Part shown: positions 26,660 to 36,281 of the stretch, in pieces
How the letters are laid out: each line of letters starts with the position of its first letter
Position numbering within the stretch: position 1 is the first letter of the stretch
Assembly (NCBI GenBank): GCA_049115695.1
Contig: JAGDZR010000003.1
Location: 62,001-126,000, forward strand
Reading direction: 5' to 3'
Source of the DNA: JAGDZR01 sp049115695
Lineage (GTDB): Bacteria > Bacteroidota > Bacteroidia > Cytophagales > Cyclobacteriaceae
DNA length: 64,000 nt
Position numbers and translations under genes: made by a program
Notes under the pieces: model-generated
Database searches by the model: none
What the model was told of the DNA's origin: nothing
The model's input: only the letters and a program-made list of their open reading frames with translations

Positions 26660-27589
26660 CTAGTTTTTCACAATAAAGGATGTTTTTCCCATTGAATATG
26701 AATCAGTAAAGATCTCAACGGAGTATTGACCGATCGCATATTCACTTCCTTTTTCATAGAATACGGTAATTGCCTGACGTCTTCGGTCGTATAAGATTTC
26801 CTTTTTAGCACTGTAAAACATTTCTCGTCCATTGTACATAAACGTTCCTGAACCACGGGTGACATCAAACAATACATTGCCGTCAGGTGCTGTAATCTGG
26901 ACCAGGAGCTCCTTGCCTTCGATAGGGGCAACCTCATTTTCAGATACGGCAAACTCTATTTTGAGTTGATTGATGTGTCTGTTTCGAAACTCACCTTCCC
27001 GCTCACGACCACTCGAGTTAACAGCAATTACTTTCATGCCCTCAACTTTCAATTTAGAAACGAGTGCAATTTTGTTGGCTAACTCAGATTTCTCTTCTGC
27101 AATATCACGAATCGATTGGTTCAATTCTTGAGCTTCCACTTTAAGATTAGAATTTTCGGATAATAGCTGCTTGCTGATTTCTGTGAGCTGATTAATTTCC
27201 TCGTCCTTGAGCAACAGGAGCTCTTGATAGCCCGCCACGCGATCACGAAGTGCTTCAATCGTTTGATCTTTGCGTTTTTCACGATTCATCAGGTCTCTTT
27301 TATCTGCCTCCAATATTTCTTTAATTGACAAGAGTGTATCTATTTCACCGCCAAGCTGACTGATGGTTAGAATTCTTTCATCTAATTCATTTGAAATGGA
27401 ATCAAGCTGAAGATAGGCGCCATTAAGCGCTTGCTCAACGGCTTCTTGTTCCTCCTCAAGGTTATGCTTTTGAATAAGCAAAATCAATATTGCTGCTGCA
27501 AGTACACTAAGTATACTAATGATTATAATAATGCGCTTTGAATCGGTCTTTGGTGCTAATTCGTTATTCGTGTTCGAGTCTTCGCTCAT
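26660..27589 (-). CDS. Membrane-anchored coiled-coil protein with C-terminal beta domain
   Basis: 309 residues from ATG 27589 (MSEDSNTNNELAPKTDSKR); a 10-residue in-frame extension is unlikely. One membrane helix (IIIIISILSVLAAAILILLI) is followed by a heptad-rich coiled coil over about 45-180 (EAVEQALNGAYLQLDSIS and onward). The C-terminal 120 residues form a beta-rich domain (VAPIEGKELLVQITAPDGNV, FMYNGREMFYSAKKEILY). Not a named family to me. The topology predicts a short cytoplasmic tail and an extracytoplasmic rod. Located upstream of rpsF, separated by 58 bp. Confidence 0.75.
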   Translation of the reverse strand: MSEDSNTNNELAPKTDSKRIIIIISILSVLAAAILILLIQKHNLEEEQEAVEQALNGAYLQLDSISNELDERILTISQLGGEIDTLLSIKEILEADKRDLMNREKRKDQTIEALRDRVAGYQELLLLKDEEINQLTEISKQLLSENSNLKVEAQELNQSIRDIAEEKSELANKIALVSKLKVEGMKVIAVNSSGREREGEFRNRHINQLKIEFAVSENEVAPIEGKELLVQITAPDGNVLFDVTRGSGTFMYNGREMFYSAKKEILYDRRRQAITVFYEKGSEYAIGQYSVEIFTDSYSMGKTSFIVKN

Positions 27590-27654
27590 AGTTTCGAATT
27601 GTGTTACTTTTTGGCGCAAAAATAGAGATTAGCCCATCCTAAACAAGGGCTTCT

Positions 27655-28413
27655 TTAGAACTTCAATGTAAAGTGTTGTTTTTTTCCTTCTAAATTGGGG
27701 AATAGGAGACCCGCCTGAAAAATATCGACAGTAAATGTGAAAGAGGAGTTTTCGCAAATCTGTCTCCAGAAGGACTGCATTTCTCTTGACCAATAAATGT
27801 CATGGATAATGATAACTTTCACCTTTTCGAGGTAGGGACGAATAGCTTCCATATAGAACCTCATGGCCTTTTGACTATGATCGGCATCCAAAAATATAAG
27901 CTCCGGACCATGTTGCTGAATTAGCTTTGGAAATACATCATAAATATCTCCATTATATATTTTGAGATTTTTGGTTTCAAATGATCTCGCAATTGCTGCA
28001 ATGGAGGCGTTTCTTTCAATAGAGAAGACCTGGTCGGCCTTTGTTGCGATGTATTGAGCATTGATGCCAAATGAGCCACCCGTTTCAAGAGCTGATTGAA
28101 TACTTAAATATTCTGTCAACAAGGAAAGAAATGCATTGAATTTAGGAGAGCTTAAGGATGAATTAGCTTCTTGTTTTACTAACCTTTTCTTACTCGTTTC
28201 ATTTTTGTAATCAACTGAAATGAATTCATTACTGTTTTGTAATAACCAATTTCGATTGTTTTCAATACTTGGGATTAGCGAGCGTCTACCGGGAACAATT
28301 GTCTGCTTGTAGAATTCATTTATAAATGCGTTTTTGATCGATCGATCATTTTTCGCACGGATGCGGTAGTTCAAATAAGAAATAGCGGAGAAAAGAGGAT
28401 TAGCTTTCGCCAA
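27655..28413 (-). CDS. Class I SAM-dependent methyltransferase
   Basis: 252 residues. The SAM-binding region includes SALETGGSFGINAQYIAT (motif I-like), VFSIERN at the end of strand 2 and the LIFLDADHSQKAMRFYMEAI segment typical of O-methyltransferase-like (family 24) proteins. The residues KVIIIHDIYWSREM follow. Substrate unknown. The N-terminal 100 residues carry no recognised domain. The start is 3 bp from the end of apaG, suggesting a two-gene transcript. Confidence 0.8.
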   Translation of the reverse strand: MAKANPLFSAISYLNYRIRAKNDRSIKNAFINEFYKQTIVPGRRSLIPSIENNRNWLLQNSNEFISVDYKNETSKKRLVKQEANSSLSSPKFNAFLSLLTEYLSIQSALETGGSFGINAQYIATKADQVFSIERNASIAAIARSFETKNLKIYNGDIYDVFPKLIQQHGPELIFLDADHSQKAMRFYMEAIRPYLEKVKVIIIHDIYWSREMQSFWRQICENSSFTFTVDIFQAGLLFPNLEGKKQHFTLKF

Positions 28414-28416
28414 ATA

Positions 28417-28803
28417 TTAGTTCAGTTTGATGGGGGCTAACATAGTGAATTCAGGGATGGTAACAATAAAAGACTTTCCATCTAGAATTTTCTCCATGGT
28501 ATAATAACCCATCATTTTACCAATTCCAGATCTCAGGTTACATCCTGAAACATATTGGTGTGTTTGACCTGGTTCCAAGATTGGTTGTTTCCCAACCACG
28601 CCATCACCATCTACTTCTCGTTTTGGAAAGGTGAGGTCAGTAATTTCCCAATGACGACTCATCAATTGAATCGTTTTATCTCCTTTATTTTCGATGGTTA
28701 TTCTGTAAGTGAATACAAAGTGATCCTGAGCTGGATTCGAGTATCCAGGCTGAAACTCAGTTTCGACAGTTACTTTAACTCCTTTGGTGATACAGGTGGT
28801 CAT
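28417..28803 (-). CDS. apaG: ApaG family protein
   Basis: 128 residues, normal for ApaG. It shows the fibronectin-like fold pattern: VKVTVETEFQPGYSNPAQDHFVFTYRITIEN in outline, then QLMSRHWEITD, GVVGKQPILEPGQTHQYVSG and GKMMGYYTMEK. Annotated historically as Co/Mg efflux; biochemical role remains unclear. Divergent from ung. Confidence 0.93.
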   Translation of the reverse strand: MTTCITKGVKVTVETEFQPGYSNPAQDHFVFTYRITIENKGDKTIQLMSRHWEITDLTFPKREVDGDGVVGKQPILEPGQTHQYVSGCNLRSGIGKMMGYYTMEKILDGKSFIVTIPEFTMLAPIKLN

Positions 28804-28928
28804 CTTTGGGTTGTTACCTATTACATGGTAATTTAATTATTTACCCAAATTTTCAAAGAATTTGCAGACTATTTATGGCGAATTAGATAAACAGGAATAG
28901 TTTGCTGTCAAACAAGCATTTCTTACGC

Positions 28929-29591
28929 ATGGATGTGAAATTAGAATCTTCCTGGAAAAAAGCACTCAATGAAGAATTTGAAAAAGACTATTTTAATCTA
29001 TTGGTTGACTTTGTGAAGTTAGAATACAGCAAGCAAAGAATCTTTCCACCCGGGCCTCAAATATTTGGTGCTTTTAACCACTGTCCATTCGAGAAAACCA
29101 AGGTGGTGATTCTTGGGCAAGATCCTTATCACGGACCTGGTCAGGCCAATGGTTTATGCTTCTCCGTAAATGATAATGTACAACTACCACCATCACTATT
29201 GAATATTTTTAAGGAGCTTAAAAGAGATCTAAACCTGGACATACCAAAGAGTGGGAACCTAGAAAGATGGGCAAAGCAGGGAGTATTACTGCTTAACGCA
29301 ACACTCACTGTCAGGGCAGGAGAAGCTGGATCACATCAAGGGAAAGGGTGGGAGCAGTTTACCGATGCAGCAATACAGGCTCTGTCTCTGGGTAAAGAAA
29401 AACTTGTGTTCATGTTGTGGGGAGCCTATGCACAAAAAAAGGGGACATTAATTGACCCAAAAAAGCATTTAGTACTAAAATCGCCTCATCCATCTCCGCT
29501 TTCAGCCCATCGTGGATTTATTGGTAATGGCCATTTTGGATTGGTCAATGATTATTTAGCAAGTAATGGATTAGATGAAATAATATGGTAA
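28929..29591 (+). CDS. ung: Uracil-DNA glycosylase, family 1
   Basis: 220 residues from ATG 28929 (MDVKLESSWKKALNEEF). It removes uracil from DNA. The catalytic water-activating Asp is in GQDPYHGPGQANGLCFSV; the uracil-specificity block is VLLLNATLTVRAG; the minor-groove/His loop is HPSPLSAHRGFIGNGHF. A nine-residue upstream extension in frame is not favoured. Confidence 0.97.
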   Translation: MDVKLESSWKKALNEEFEKDYFNLLVDFVKLEYSKQRIFPPGPQIFGAFNHCPFEKTKVVILGQDPYHGPGQANGLCFSVNDNVQLPPSLLNIFKELKRDLNLDIPKSGNLERWAKQGVLLLNATLTVRAGEAGSHQGKGWEQFTDAAIQALSLGKEKLVFMLWGAYAQKKGTLIDPKKHLVLKSPHPSPLSAHRGFIGNGHFGLVNDYLASNGLDEIIW

Positions 29592-29617
29592 TTTGGTAGC
29601 TCCAAAATGATTAACGA

Positions 29618-29833
29618 ATGGGGTACCTGGGTCAATATATGTCTCAAATTGAGCAGAAAAATATCTTCAAAGGTTTCTTAACCTTATTGCTCATAATTTG
29701 TGTGATTAGCCTTTTAATTTGGCTAATAGTCTTTTTGATGGAGATACATTACGAAGAGCAACAACAGATGAATGACGCACAAAAAGCAGCGTCAGACTCT
29801 TTTTTGAATCATTACATCATATTTAAATGTTAG
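29618..29833 (+). CDS. Small membrane protein, up to 71 aa
   Basis: A short frame downstream of ung, with starts at ATG 29618 or 29639. The shorter product begins MSQIEQKNIFKGFLTLLLI and has one strong membrane helix (about 20 residues, LLLIICVISLLIWLIVFLM) followed by a glutamate/glutamine-rich helix. It does not match a family I know. Lack of overlap with other genes and the clean helix support coding, but the ORF is short. Confidence 0.5.
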   Translation: MGYLGQYMSQIEQKNIFKGFLTLLLIICVISLLIWLIVFLMEIHYEEQQQMNDAQKAASDSFLNHYIIFKC

Positions 29834-30028
29834 TGTGCATTTTGAGTCTTTGGATACCCACCCGTTGAGTACCTGAAAATTCTCGATTTGTTAAAATCCT
29901 CTTCTACTCGAAAGAACTTTTTCATTCTTCCATTCCCTAAACACCTCTTTTAGATTATTCCTGAAAATTATGATTATTCGCTATTTTTCAGATTAGTTTA
30001 CTATTTTATCAATTGGATAATTAATTAA

Positions 30029-32260
30029 ATGGAAGCTGCGCCAAAAAAGGGAATTGAAGGATTAATTGAAAATTGGCATGGTGATTTGATCGCCGCAGTG
30101 AGTGTCGCGCTAATCGCCTTACCTCTTTCGTTGGGTATTTCCTTGGCGGCAGGGGCTCCACCCATGGCAGGCATCATTTCAGCAATTGTTGGTGGTGTGG
30201 TAACTACTTTTTATCGAGGTGGTCATGTATCGGTCAATGGACCTGCAAAGGGTGTGATTGGGGTTATCCTTTTAGGTATTGTATTAATGGACGATGGTTC
30301 AGGCCAAACCTTTAATTACATATTGGCGGCAGTGGTGGTGTCGGGTGCAATACAAGCCGTACTGGGAATATTGAAATTGGGACGATTAGCTGACATCTTT
30401 CACACATCGGTGATTAACGGCATTCTAGCAGCCATCGGAATTATCATAGTCGCAAAACAGATTCATGTTGCTATGGGTACAGCTTCTGAAAGTCCTAGCA
30501 TCATACAAAACCTCATCGATGCTGTTCTATTCTTACCCAAGGCCAATCCTTTCGTCTTGATAATTTCTTTGGCAGGCTTACTTCTGTTATTGTTTCATTC
30601 CAAAATCAGTTATAGGTTTTTCCATTTTTTACCCGCACCCATGTGGGTCATTGCCATTTCCATTCCATTTGCTTATGCCTTCAATTTCTTTGATCCGCAT
30701 ACACTTTCATTTTTGGGTAAGGCATATGAGGTAGGCCCTGTTCTCTTGCTGGATATTCCGGATTCTATTGTTGATTCTATTATGTATCCCAATTTCGGCA
30801 AAATCTATACGCTTGATTTCTGGACTATCGTTTTCTCCATTTTGATTATCACGAGTATTGAATCCCTAGCCATTGCGAAAGCTGTTGACAAAATTGATCC
30901 TTACAGGCGAAAGACTGATTTGAATAAGGATTTAACCGGAATTGGATTAAGTACCATGGTTGCAGGTTTCATTGGAGGTTTGCCAATCATTGCCGTGGTT
31001 ATTCGAAGTACGGTCAATATCCACAATGGTGCAAAGACAAAGTGGTCCAATTTGTATCAAGGGCTTTTGTTGCTAGCTTTTATTGTGATATTAAGTCCAG
31101 TTATGAATATGGTGCCCTTATGTGCATTTGCAATCTTGCTCGTTTATACTGGTTTTAAACTAGCCTCTCCGGCCGTCTTCAAACAAGCCTATGATCAAGG
31201 AACTGAGCAACTCATCTTCTTTATCGGCACGATGGTTTTGACCCTCTATACCAATTTGTTAATTGGTTTACTGGGCGGGTTATTATTAACATTGATCACC
31301 CACATGTTGTTGGCAAGGATGTCAATCCCTCAATTTTTTAGAATGGTTTATCATTCCCGCACAAAATTGATCGCCAGGCCAGATGGAGGTTACGATCTGA
31401 AAATTAGAGGGATTGGGAATTTTTTGGGAATCTTAAAGGTCGACAAATTGGTCGCTCAGATTCCTTCCGGGGCAGATGTGAATATTGATTTATCGGAAAC
31501 GAGACTGGTGGGCATGACCTATATGGACTACCTGGTGGAATTTTTAAAGATGCAGCGAGACTCGGGCGGTAGCGCCTTTATAACAGGTTTGGATTCGCAT
31601 GTCTCCTCATCTGGATACAATAGAGCTTTAAAAATTAGTCTGACCAGTTCTGCAAAACTATCACAAAGACAAAAGCGATTAAGAAACTTAGCCATTGAGC
31701 GAGATTATCAATACACGAGTCAAATGGATTGGAATACGACTTTCCTGAAGAAGTTTCACTTTTTTGAAATCAGACTAATTGATGGTAAATCCAATTCTCT
31801 CAAAGGAATTTATCAGGACCTGGATGCGTCGTGGGAAATAACTGATGTAACCTTCAACGAAGGTCGGGCTTTTACTTCAGAGACGTTTACGACGACATTG
31901 ATGGTTTTAAAATTGAATAAAAAAATACCTGTTTTTACAATGGAAAAAGAAGGGGTATTTGAAAGGATTTTTGATCGGGTAATGGCATTCACTGGCTATA
32001 AAGACGTTGATTTTGAGATGTACCCTGAATTCTCCAGAAAATTTGTACTTATGGGAAACAACGAATCTGAAATTCGGTCATTTTTCACTGATGAAATCAT
32101 TCGCTTCTTTGAACACCATCATATTTATCATTTGGAAAGCAATGGAGAGGCATTACTTATTTTTGATAAGATTAAACTCGCACGGACAGATGAAACGCTC
32201 GGATTCATAGATTATGGCAAAGAAATTGCCACATTGTTAGCTACGAAGACACCTCAATAA
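30029..32260 (+). CDS. SulP family inorganic anion transporter with STAS and extra C-terminal domain
   Basis: 743 residues. The SulP core (about 10-430) begins DLIAAVSVALIALPLSLGIS and contains GGHVSVNGPAKGVIGVI, the ESLAIAKAVDKIDP motif and PIIAVVIRSTVNIHNGAKTK. A STAS-like domain follows (about 455-545, VNIDLSETRLVGMTYMDYLV). A further ~200 residues (about 545-743) end in PEFSRKFVLMGNNESEIRSF and ESNGEALLIFDK, which resemble DUF3137. Such proteins transport sulfate, bicarbonate or related anions; the anion is not evident. A 7-bp inverted repeat (29961-29967/29985-29991) lies upstream. No partner carbonic anhydrase is adjacent. Confidence 0.9.
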   Translation: MEAAPKKGIEGLIENWHGDLIAAVSVALIALPLSLGISLAAGAPPMAGIISAIVGGVVTTFYRGGHVSVNGPAKGVIGVILLGIVLMDDGSGQTFNYILAAVVVSGAIQAVLGILKLGRLADIFHTSVINGILAAIGIIIVAKQIHVAMGTASESPSIIQNLIDAVLFLPKANPFVLIISLAGLLLLLFHSKISYRFFHFLPAPMWVIAISIPFAYAFNFFDPHTLSFLGKAYEVGPVLLLDIPDSIVDSIMYPNFGKIYTLDFWTIVFSILIITSIESLAIAKAVDKIDPYRRKTDLNKDLTGIGLSTMVAGFIGGLPIIAVVIRSTVNIHNGAKTKWSNLYQGLLLLAFIVILSPVMNMVPLCAFAILLVYTGFKLASPAVFKQAYDQGTEQLIFFIGTMVLTLYTNLLIGLLGGLLLTLITHMLLARMSIPQFFRMVYHSRTKLIARPDGGYDLKIRGIGNFLGILKVDKLVAQIPSGADVNIDLSETRLVGMTYMDYLVEFLKMQRDSGGSAFITGLDSHVSSSGYNRALKISLTSSAKLSQRQKRLRNLAIERDYQYTSQMDWNTTFLKKFHFFEIRLIDGKSNSLKGIYQDLDASWEITDVTFNEGRAFTSETFTTTLMVLKLNKKIPVFTMEKEGVFERIFDRVMAFTGYKDVDFEMYPEFSRKFVLMGNNESEIRSFFTDEIIRFFEHHHIYHLESNGEALLIFDKIKLARTDETLGFIDYGKEIATLLATKTPQ

Positions 32261-32347
32261 TTTAGCGGCAATCACCTCCGCATCAGTTGGTTTGCGAACA
32301 ATGATTTTCGAATTATCTGGCAACAAGGATGAGGTGTCATTGATCAT
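32237..32347 (-). other. Short open frame, possible gene remnant (36 codons)
   Basis: Minus-strand ATG at 32347 to TAA at 32237 encodes 36 residues including SKIIVRKPTDAEVIAAKLL, which has the look of an acetyltransferase N-terminus. It runs antisense into the end of the SulP gene. Too short to call a gene. Confidence 0.2.
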
Positions 32348-32632
32348 TATTCAAACGTAATCCATGTGAAAACTATTGAAGTAGTGAGCTTGGATCAAAT
32401 TGGAATACATGGGAACCTTCTGGGCTGTACGGAGATAGACTAAATACCAAGCCACCCAAACATATATATCCTATGAATGGGGTTTCTCGGCAAAGATATT
32501 TTCGTAGAGATAGAAGAGTCCGCTACAAGTTTTAAATGTAGAACAAGACGTGCTATATGCGAAACGAGAAGTTAGTGCTTGCTATTTAGTCAATCCCCAT
32601 AACTGGTCGATATAATGACTGATTACCGCTGA
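32348..32632. other. Intergenic, no gene seen
   Basis: With the short frame at 32237-32347 this makes a 372-bp stretch between the SulP and lepB stop codons. The genes converge here. I see no hairpin with a T-run, no repeat and no coding-like frame in 32348-32632. Base composition is similar to the neighbours. Confidence 0.6.
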
Positions 32633-34066
32633 CTATTCAATGCTTTTCAACAATCTGCTCCATCTTACTTTATCAGTTATACCGCCTCGATCATTCAGAG
32701 ACATCCATATAAATGAAGCTTCACCAACTACAAAATCTTCACTTACAAACCCCCAATATCTCGAATCTTCGGAGTTGTGTCGATTGTCCCCCATCATGAA
32801 GTAGTAGTTCTTAGTGAACGTATAAGAAGATATTGGAGCTCCGTTGATGATTATTTCTGTATCACTTACCTGGACGTCATCAAGATCTTCATAATACTTA
32901 ATTGTAGATCCGAATTTGGCGATCGTTTTTTCGTTCAACTCAATTTGCATACCTCGATAAGGTATTTCCAAAGGACCAAAATGATCTGCATTCCATGCGT
33001 AGTGGGTAGCATTTGGAAATATTCTAGGCTCTACTCTTTCCGCTGACTCGAGCTGTACCTGAACGCTCTTTACAAAGTCGAGCGATTCAAGTCCTTTGGC
33101 ATCTTCTTCTGTAGTCAATACGATGTATCCTTTTCGGCCATCTGGTGTGGCTGCCTGATAGTACTCCCAAATACCAAAATTGTCAAATACTCTGTCTCTG
33201 ATGGATTGATTGGTTTCAACAAAATATCTCATTTGCATCAGTTCAGGGTTTTGCTGTTTTTCGCCATTGACGAAAACCTGGCCCTCTTTTACTTCAACCA
33301 CATCACCGGCAATAGCAACACATCTTTTGATGTAATGAGTTCTTAGGTCCTTTGGGTGCTCAATCTCCGGAGGGTAATTGAATACTACGACATCACCTCT
33401 CTCAACTGTGCCTAAGGCAGGAAATCTCAATGAAGGCAACTGAATACCCTCAATGTATGAAGGCAATTCTGTACCCCATATTTTGGCATGCGTGAGTGGT
33501 ACTTGTACCGGTGTTTGAGGAGATCTAGGCCCATACTCAATCTTACTTACGAAAAGGAAATCACCGACCAACAAGGATCTCTCCATTGAAGGGGTGGGGA
33601 TGACGTATGCTTCCATGAATACCCAGCGAATAAATGTGGCAGCAAATACAGCAAATACAATGGCCTCAAACCACTCTTTACCAATGGATTTCTTCTCCTT
33701 TGGCATTTCTGTGGCTTTACCAAGGTACGTTGAATCCGAAAAGGCAACATAGACCATGTAAAAAGGAGCGAGAATGACTCCAAAAGCCTGATCAAAATAG
33801 GTGTACTTCCCATAAGACTTCAAAAGGTCCAGGTGCATGGTGAGGGCAACAAAAAAATTGACTACCGGTACAAATAGCAGTGCAACCCACCATTTGGGTC
33901 GTCCAACCAATTGAATATGTATGTAGTAATTGTAAAACGGAACAAATCCAATCCAGCCTGGTTGTTCTGCCTTTTCGAAGAATTTGTAATAGGCAACTCC
34001 TTGAAGCACATACCAGCCAATGGTGAAAATAAGTACGAAGGCTAGGCTAAAGTCATTGAAATACAT
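32633..34066 (-). CDS. lepB: Signal peptidase I (long Bacteroidota type)
   Basis: 477 residues, longer than usual. The N-terminal ~105 residues hold three or four membrane helices of the DUF5684-like type (WIGFVPFYNYYIHIQLVG). The peptidase proper follows a helix near 125: catalytic Ser in PTPSMERSLLVGDFLFVSK, catalytic Lys in HYIKRCVAIAGD, and the box E segment MGDNRHNSEDSRYWG. It cleaves signal peptides at the membrane's outer face. Last gene of the parA-parB-DUF5683-dapB-lepB run. Confidence 0.95.
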   Translation of the reverse strand: MYFNDFSLAFVLIFTIGWYVLQGVAYYKFFEKAEQPGWIGFVPFYNYYIHIQLVGRPKWWVALLFVPVVNFFVALTMHLDLLKSYGKYTYFDQAFGVILAPFYMVYVAFSDSTYLGKATEMPKEKKSIGKEWFEAIVFAVFAATFIRWVFMEAYVIPTPSMERSLLVGDFLFVSKIEYGPRSPQTPVQVPLTHAKIWGTELPSYIEGIQLPSLRFPALGTVERGDVVVFNYPPEIEHPKDLRTHYIKRCVAIAGDVVEVKEGQVFVNGEKQQNPELMQMRYFVETNQSIRDRVFDNFGIWEYYQAATPDGRKGYIVLTTEEDAKGLESLDFVKSVQVQLESAERVEPRIFPNATHYAWNADHFGPLEIPYRGMQIELNEKTIAKFGSTIKYYEDLDDVQVSDTEIIINGAPISSYTFTKNYYFMMGDNRHNSEDSRYWGFVSEDFVVGEASFIWMSLNDRGGITDKVRWSRLLKSIE

Positions 34067-34075
34067 ATTAGTATT

Positions 34076-34786
34076 TTAAATATTAATAAAATCGTTCATG
34101 GTAAAAACACCTGTTTTACCCTTAATCCATTCTGCTACCAGCACCGCACCAAGGGCAAACCCTTCTCTAGTTTTTGCGGTGTGTTTTATCTCTATTGAAT
34201 CGATAGCTGATTCATAATTAATTGTATGGGTGCCAGGGACATCTGTCTCTCGGATGGCCGTGACTGGAATTTCACTTTTGCTCGCATCACCCAATTTCCA
34301 TCCTAATTTATGGCTGTTGTCAATGATCCCTTCGGCGAGTGTAATGGCAGTTCCACTTGGCTCGTCAAGCTTTTGTGTATGGTGAATCTCTTCAATTGAA
34401 ACATTATACATTTCGTGAGATTTCATCACATTTGACAACCATTCATTCAATTTGAAGAATATGTTGACACCTAAGCTAAAATTAGTAGCAGACAAAAAAG
34501 CACCATTTTTCTCAATACAGTAATCCTTTAACTCATCATATTGGCCTAACCATCCAGTGGTTCCAGAGATGACAGGAACGCCTTGTGTAATACATGACTT
34601 GATGTTAGAATATGCAGCTTCCGGTCTTGTAAATTCAATTACGGCATCAGTGTTATCGGGATTCATCTTTTCAATATCACCGATGTTAGTAACATCAATG
34701 ATGTGAGAAATTACATGACCTCTTGATTTTGCAATTTTTTCAATGGTCTGGCCCATTTTGCCATAGCCTATTAAACCAATATTCAT
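34076..34786 (-). CDS. dapB: 4-hydroxy-tetrahydrodipicolinate reductase
   Basis: 236 residues. It works in lysine and diaminopimelate synthesis. The nucleotide-binding motif is GYGKMGQTIEKIA; the substrate loop is IEEIHHTQKLDEPSGTAITL. ATNFSLGVNIFFKL is typical. Start 34786 is 5 bp after the DUF5683 stop, and lepB follows after 9 bp. Confidence 0.96.
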   Translation of the reverse strand: MNIGLIGYGKMGQTIEKIAKSRGHVISHIIDVTNIGDIEKMNPDNTDAVIEFTRPEAAYSNIKSCITQGVPVISGTTGWLGQYDELKDYCIEKNGAFLSATNFSLGVNIFFKLNEWLSNVMKSHEMYNVSIEEIHHTQKLDEPSGTAITLAEGIIDNSHKLGWKLGDASKSEIPVTAIRETDVPGTHTINYESAIDSIEIKHTAKTREGFALGAVLVAEWIKGKTGVFTMNDFINI

Positions 34787-34791
34787 TGTGA

Positions 34792-35475
34792 TTAGAATCT
34801 AATTTTAACGGAAACCGTCGTAGAGCGCGAAATTAATGGAGAGGAATGAATTGAGGGGCCAATTTCCAATGAAAGCGAATCGTTGAGGTCAAACTCCCTT
34901 AAGTGTGCAGCAATATGAGCTTCCGCAATGTTGATTAAATAGAGTACACCACACATGATTACCATGTAGTCCCGATTACGTCGGAACAAATCCATATTCC
35001 GCTTTAATGAATTTTGATTGAACCGGTTGGGGATGGCTTCATTAAATTGATTGACAGTGTTTGGGTTATTGTCTATTTCAGCAAGCAACGATTGTCTGAA
35101 CGCATGAAAATAGTCGTTGTTCTTTTTAACCTGATGGCCCAGTGTAATGGCAATGCTGTAGATGATAGGTACTTTCCAGGCTTGTCCATTGTAAACTTGT
35201 CCAAGTCCTGGCAAAACTGCAGAAAGCATTGCTGCTCGATTCGGGTCCAAATCAGTGATGGATTCAAAGATTGTTGTGTCTGATGCTACGTCACTGAAAA
35301 GAAAGGACGTGTCCATTTCGAAGTTTCGTTCTTGACCATTGGCATTGAAATGTACGGTCAAAAACAAGCAGATAAATGCTCCGCAAATCTTTTTAAACTT
35401 CCAGAATATCAAGAATCCTATTGAGGTCTTCAGTCGAAGAAAATGGTATATTGATTTCCCCTTTGTTCTGCTCAT
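34792..35475 (-). CDS. DUF5683 family membrane-associated protein
   Basis: 227 residues from ATG 35475, which would overlap parB by 83 bp. This is the only ATG before the conserved region. A TTG at 35412 would give a signal-peptide-like N-terminus (FKKICGAFICLFLTVHFNANG) with a 20-bp overlap and may be the real start. The DUF5683 block is AMLSAVLPGLGQVYNGQAWK and PIIYSIAITLGHQVKKNNDY, containing two membrane segments. It is common next to parAB-dapB-lepB in Bacteroidota. Function unknown. Confidence 0.82.
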   Translation of the reverse strand: MSRTKGKSIYHFLRLKTSIGFLIFWKFKKICGAFICLFLTVHFNANGQERNFEMDTSFLFSDVASDTTIFESITDLDPNRAAMLSAVLPGLGQVYNGQAWKVPIIYSIAITLGHQVKKNNDYFHAFRQSLLAEIDNNPNTVNQFNEAIPNRFNQNSLKRNMDLFRRNRDYMVIMCGVLYLINIAEAHIAAHLREFDLNDSLSLEIGPSIHSSPLISRSTTVSVKIRF

Positions 35476-36280
35476 TCGCTTTGATTCTTATTCTGGTGCC
35501 AAAATGGGAGGCAAGTTTATCCTGAAGTCTAACAAACTCAGGATCCACATCTGGTTTGGGAATTTCAGCTTTACTCTCTTTGTTAACAAGGCTTCTGACA
35601 TATTCTTCAACCTTTCTAACGCTCAGTCCTTCATTTAGTATTTTTTGAAATGCTGCAAGTTGTATATCTATGTCATCAATACTAATTAATGCCCGCGCAT
35701 GCCCCATTGATAATCTTCCATCTCTTATTGCAATTTGAATATCCGGAGGAAGTTTTAGCAGTCGCAGATAATTGGTGACTGTGGACCTGTTTTTGCCAAC
35801 ACGTCCGCCAAGCTCATCCTGTTTAAGGCTACACTCGGCCATCAATCTTTGATAACTCAAAGCAATTTCTATGGCATTGAGGTTTTCTCTTTGGATGTTC
35901 TCAATTAATGCCATTTCCAGCATTTGCTGGTCATCCGCTGTTCTGATATAGGCTGGAATTTTGTCCAACCCAGCAAGTTTAGAAGCTTGAGTTCTTCTTT
36001 CACCTGAGATCAACTGATATGCATTATCAGAAAGTTTTCGAACGGTGATGGGTTGAATAATACCCTGAATTTTAATGGATTCGGCCAATTCAGCCAACGC
36101 ATCCTGATTAAAATCTGTTCGAGGTTGAAAAGGATTAACCTCTATTTTGTCTATATCAATATCCGATATTCCCGTCTTAGGTGCATCACTACCACCAATG
36201 TCTATAGCATTTGACTCAGGAGCTTCTGAAAGCAGTGCTCCAAGACCCTTTCCAAGACCAGTTCTTTTTTTAGCACTCAT
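35393..36280 (-). CDS. parB: Chromosome partitioning protein ParB
   Basis: 295 residues. The N-terminal CTPase domain has VNPFQPRTDFNQDALAELA, IQGIIQPITVRK and GERRTQASKLAGLDKIPAYIR. The helix-turn-helix follows (LKQDELGGRVGKNRSTVTNYL), and the C-terminal dimerisation region ends the protein. It loads at parS sites and spreads as a CTP clamp. The start is 1 bp from the end of parA. Confidence 0.96.
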   Translation of the reverse strand: MSAKKRTGLGKGLGALLSEAPESNAIDIGGSDAPKTGISDIDIDKIEVNPFQPRTDFNQDALAELAESIKIQGIIQPITVRKLSDNAYQLISGERRTQASKLAGLDKIPAYIRTADDQQMLEMALIENIQRENLNAIEIALSYQRLMAECSLKQDELGGRVGKNRSTVTNYLRLLKLPPDIQIAIRDGRLSMGHARALISIDDIDIQLAAFQKILNEGLSVRKVEEYVRSLVNKESKAEIPKPDVDPEFVRLQDKLASHFGTRIRIKANEQNKGEINIPFSSTEDLNRILDILEV

Positions 36281-36281
36281 C

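Noticed and set aside
29961..29991. 7-bp inverted repeat CTGAAAA/TTTTCAG upstream of the SulP gene considered as a terminator
   Set aside because: The loop is 17 bases, the stem is A/T-rich and no T-run follows; weak as a terminator or operator.
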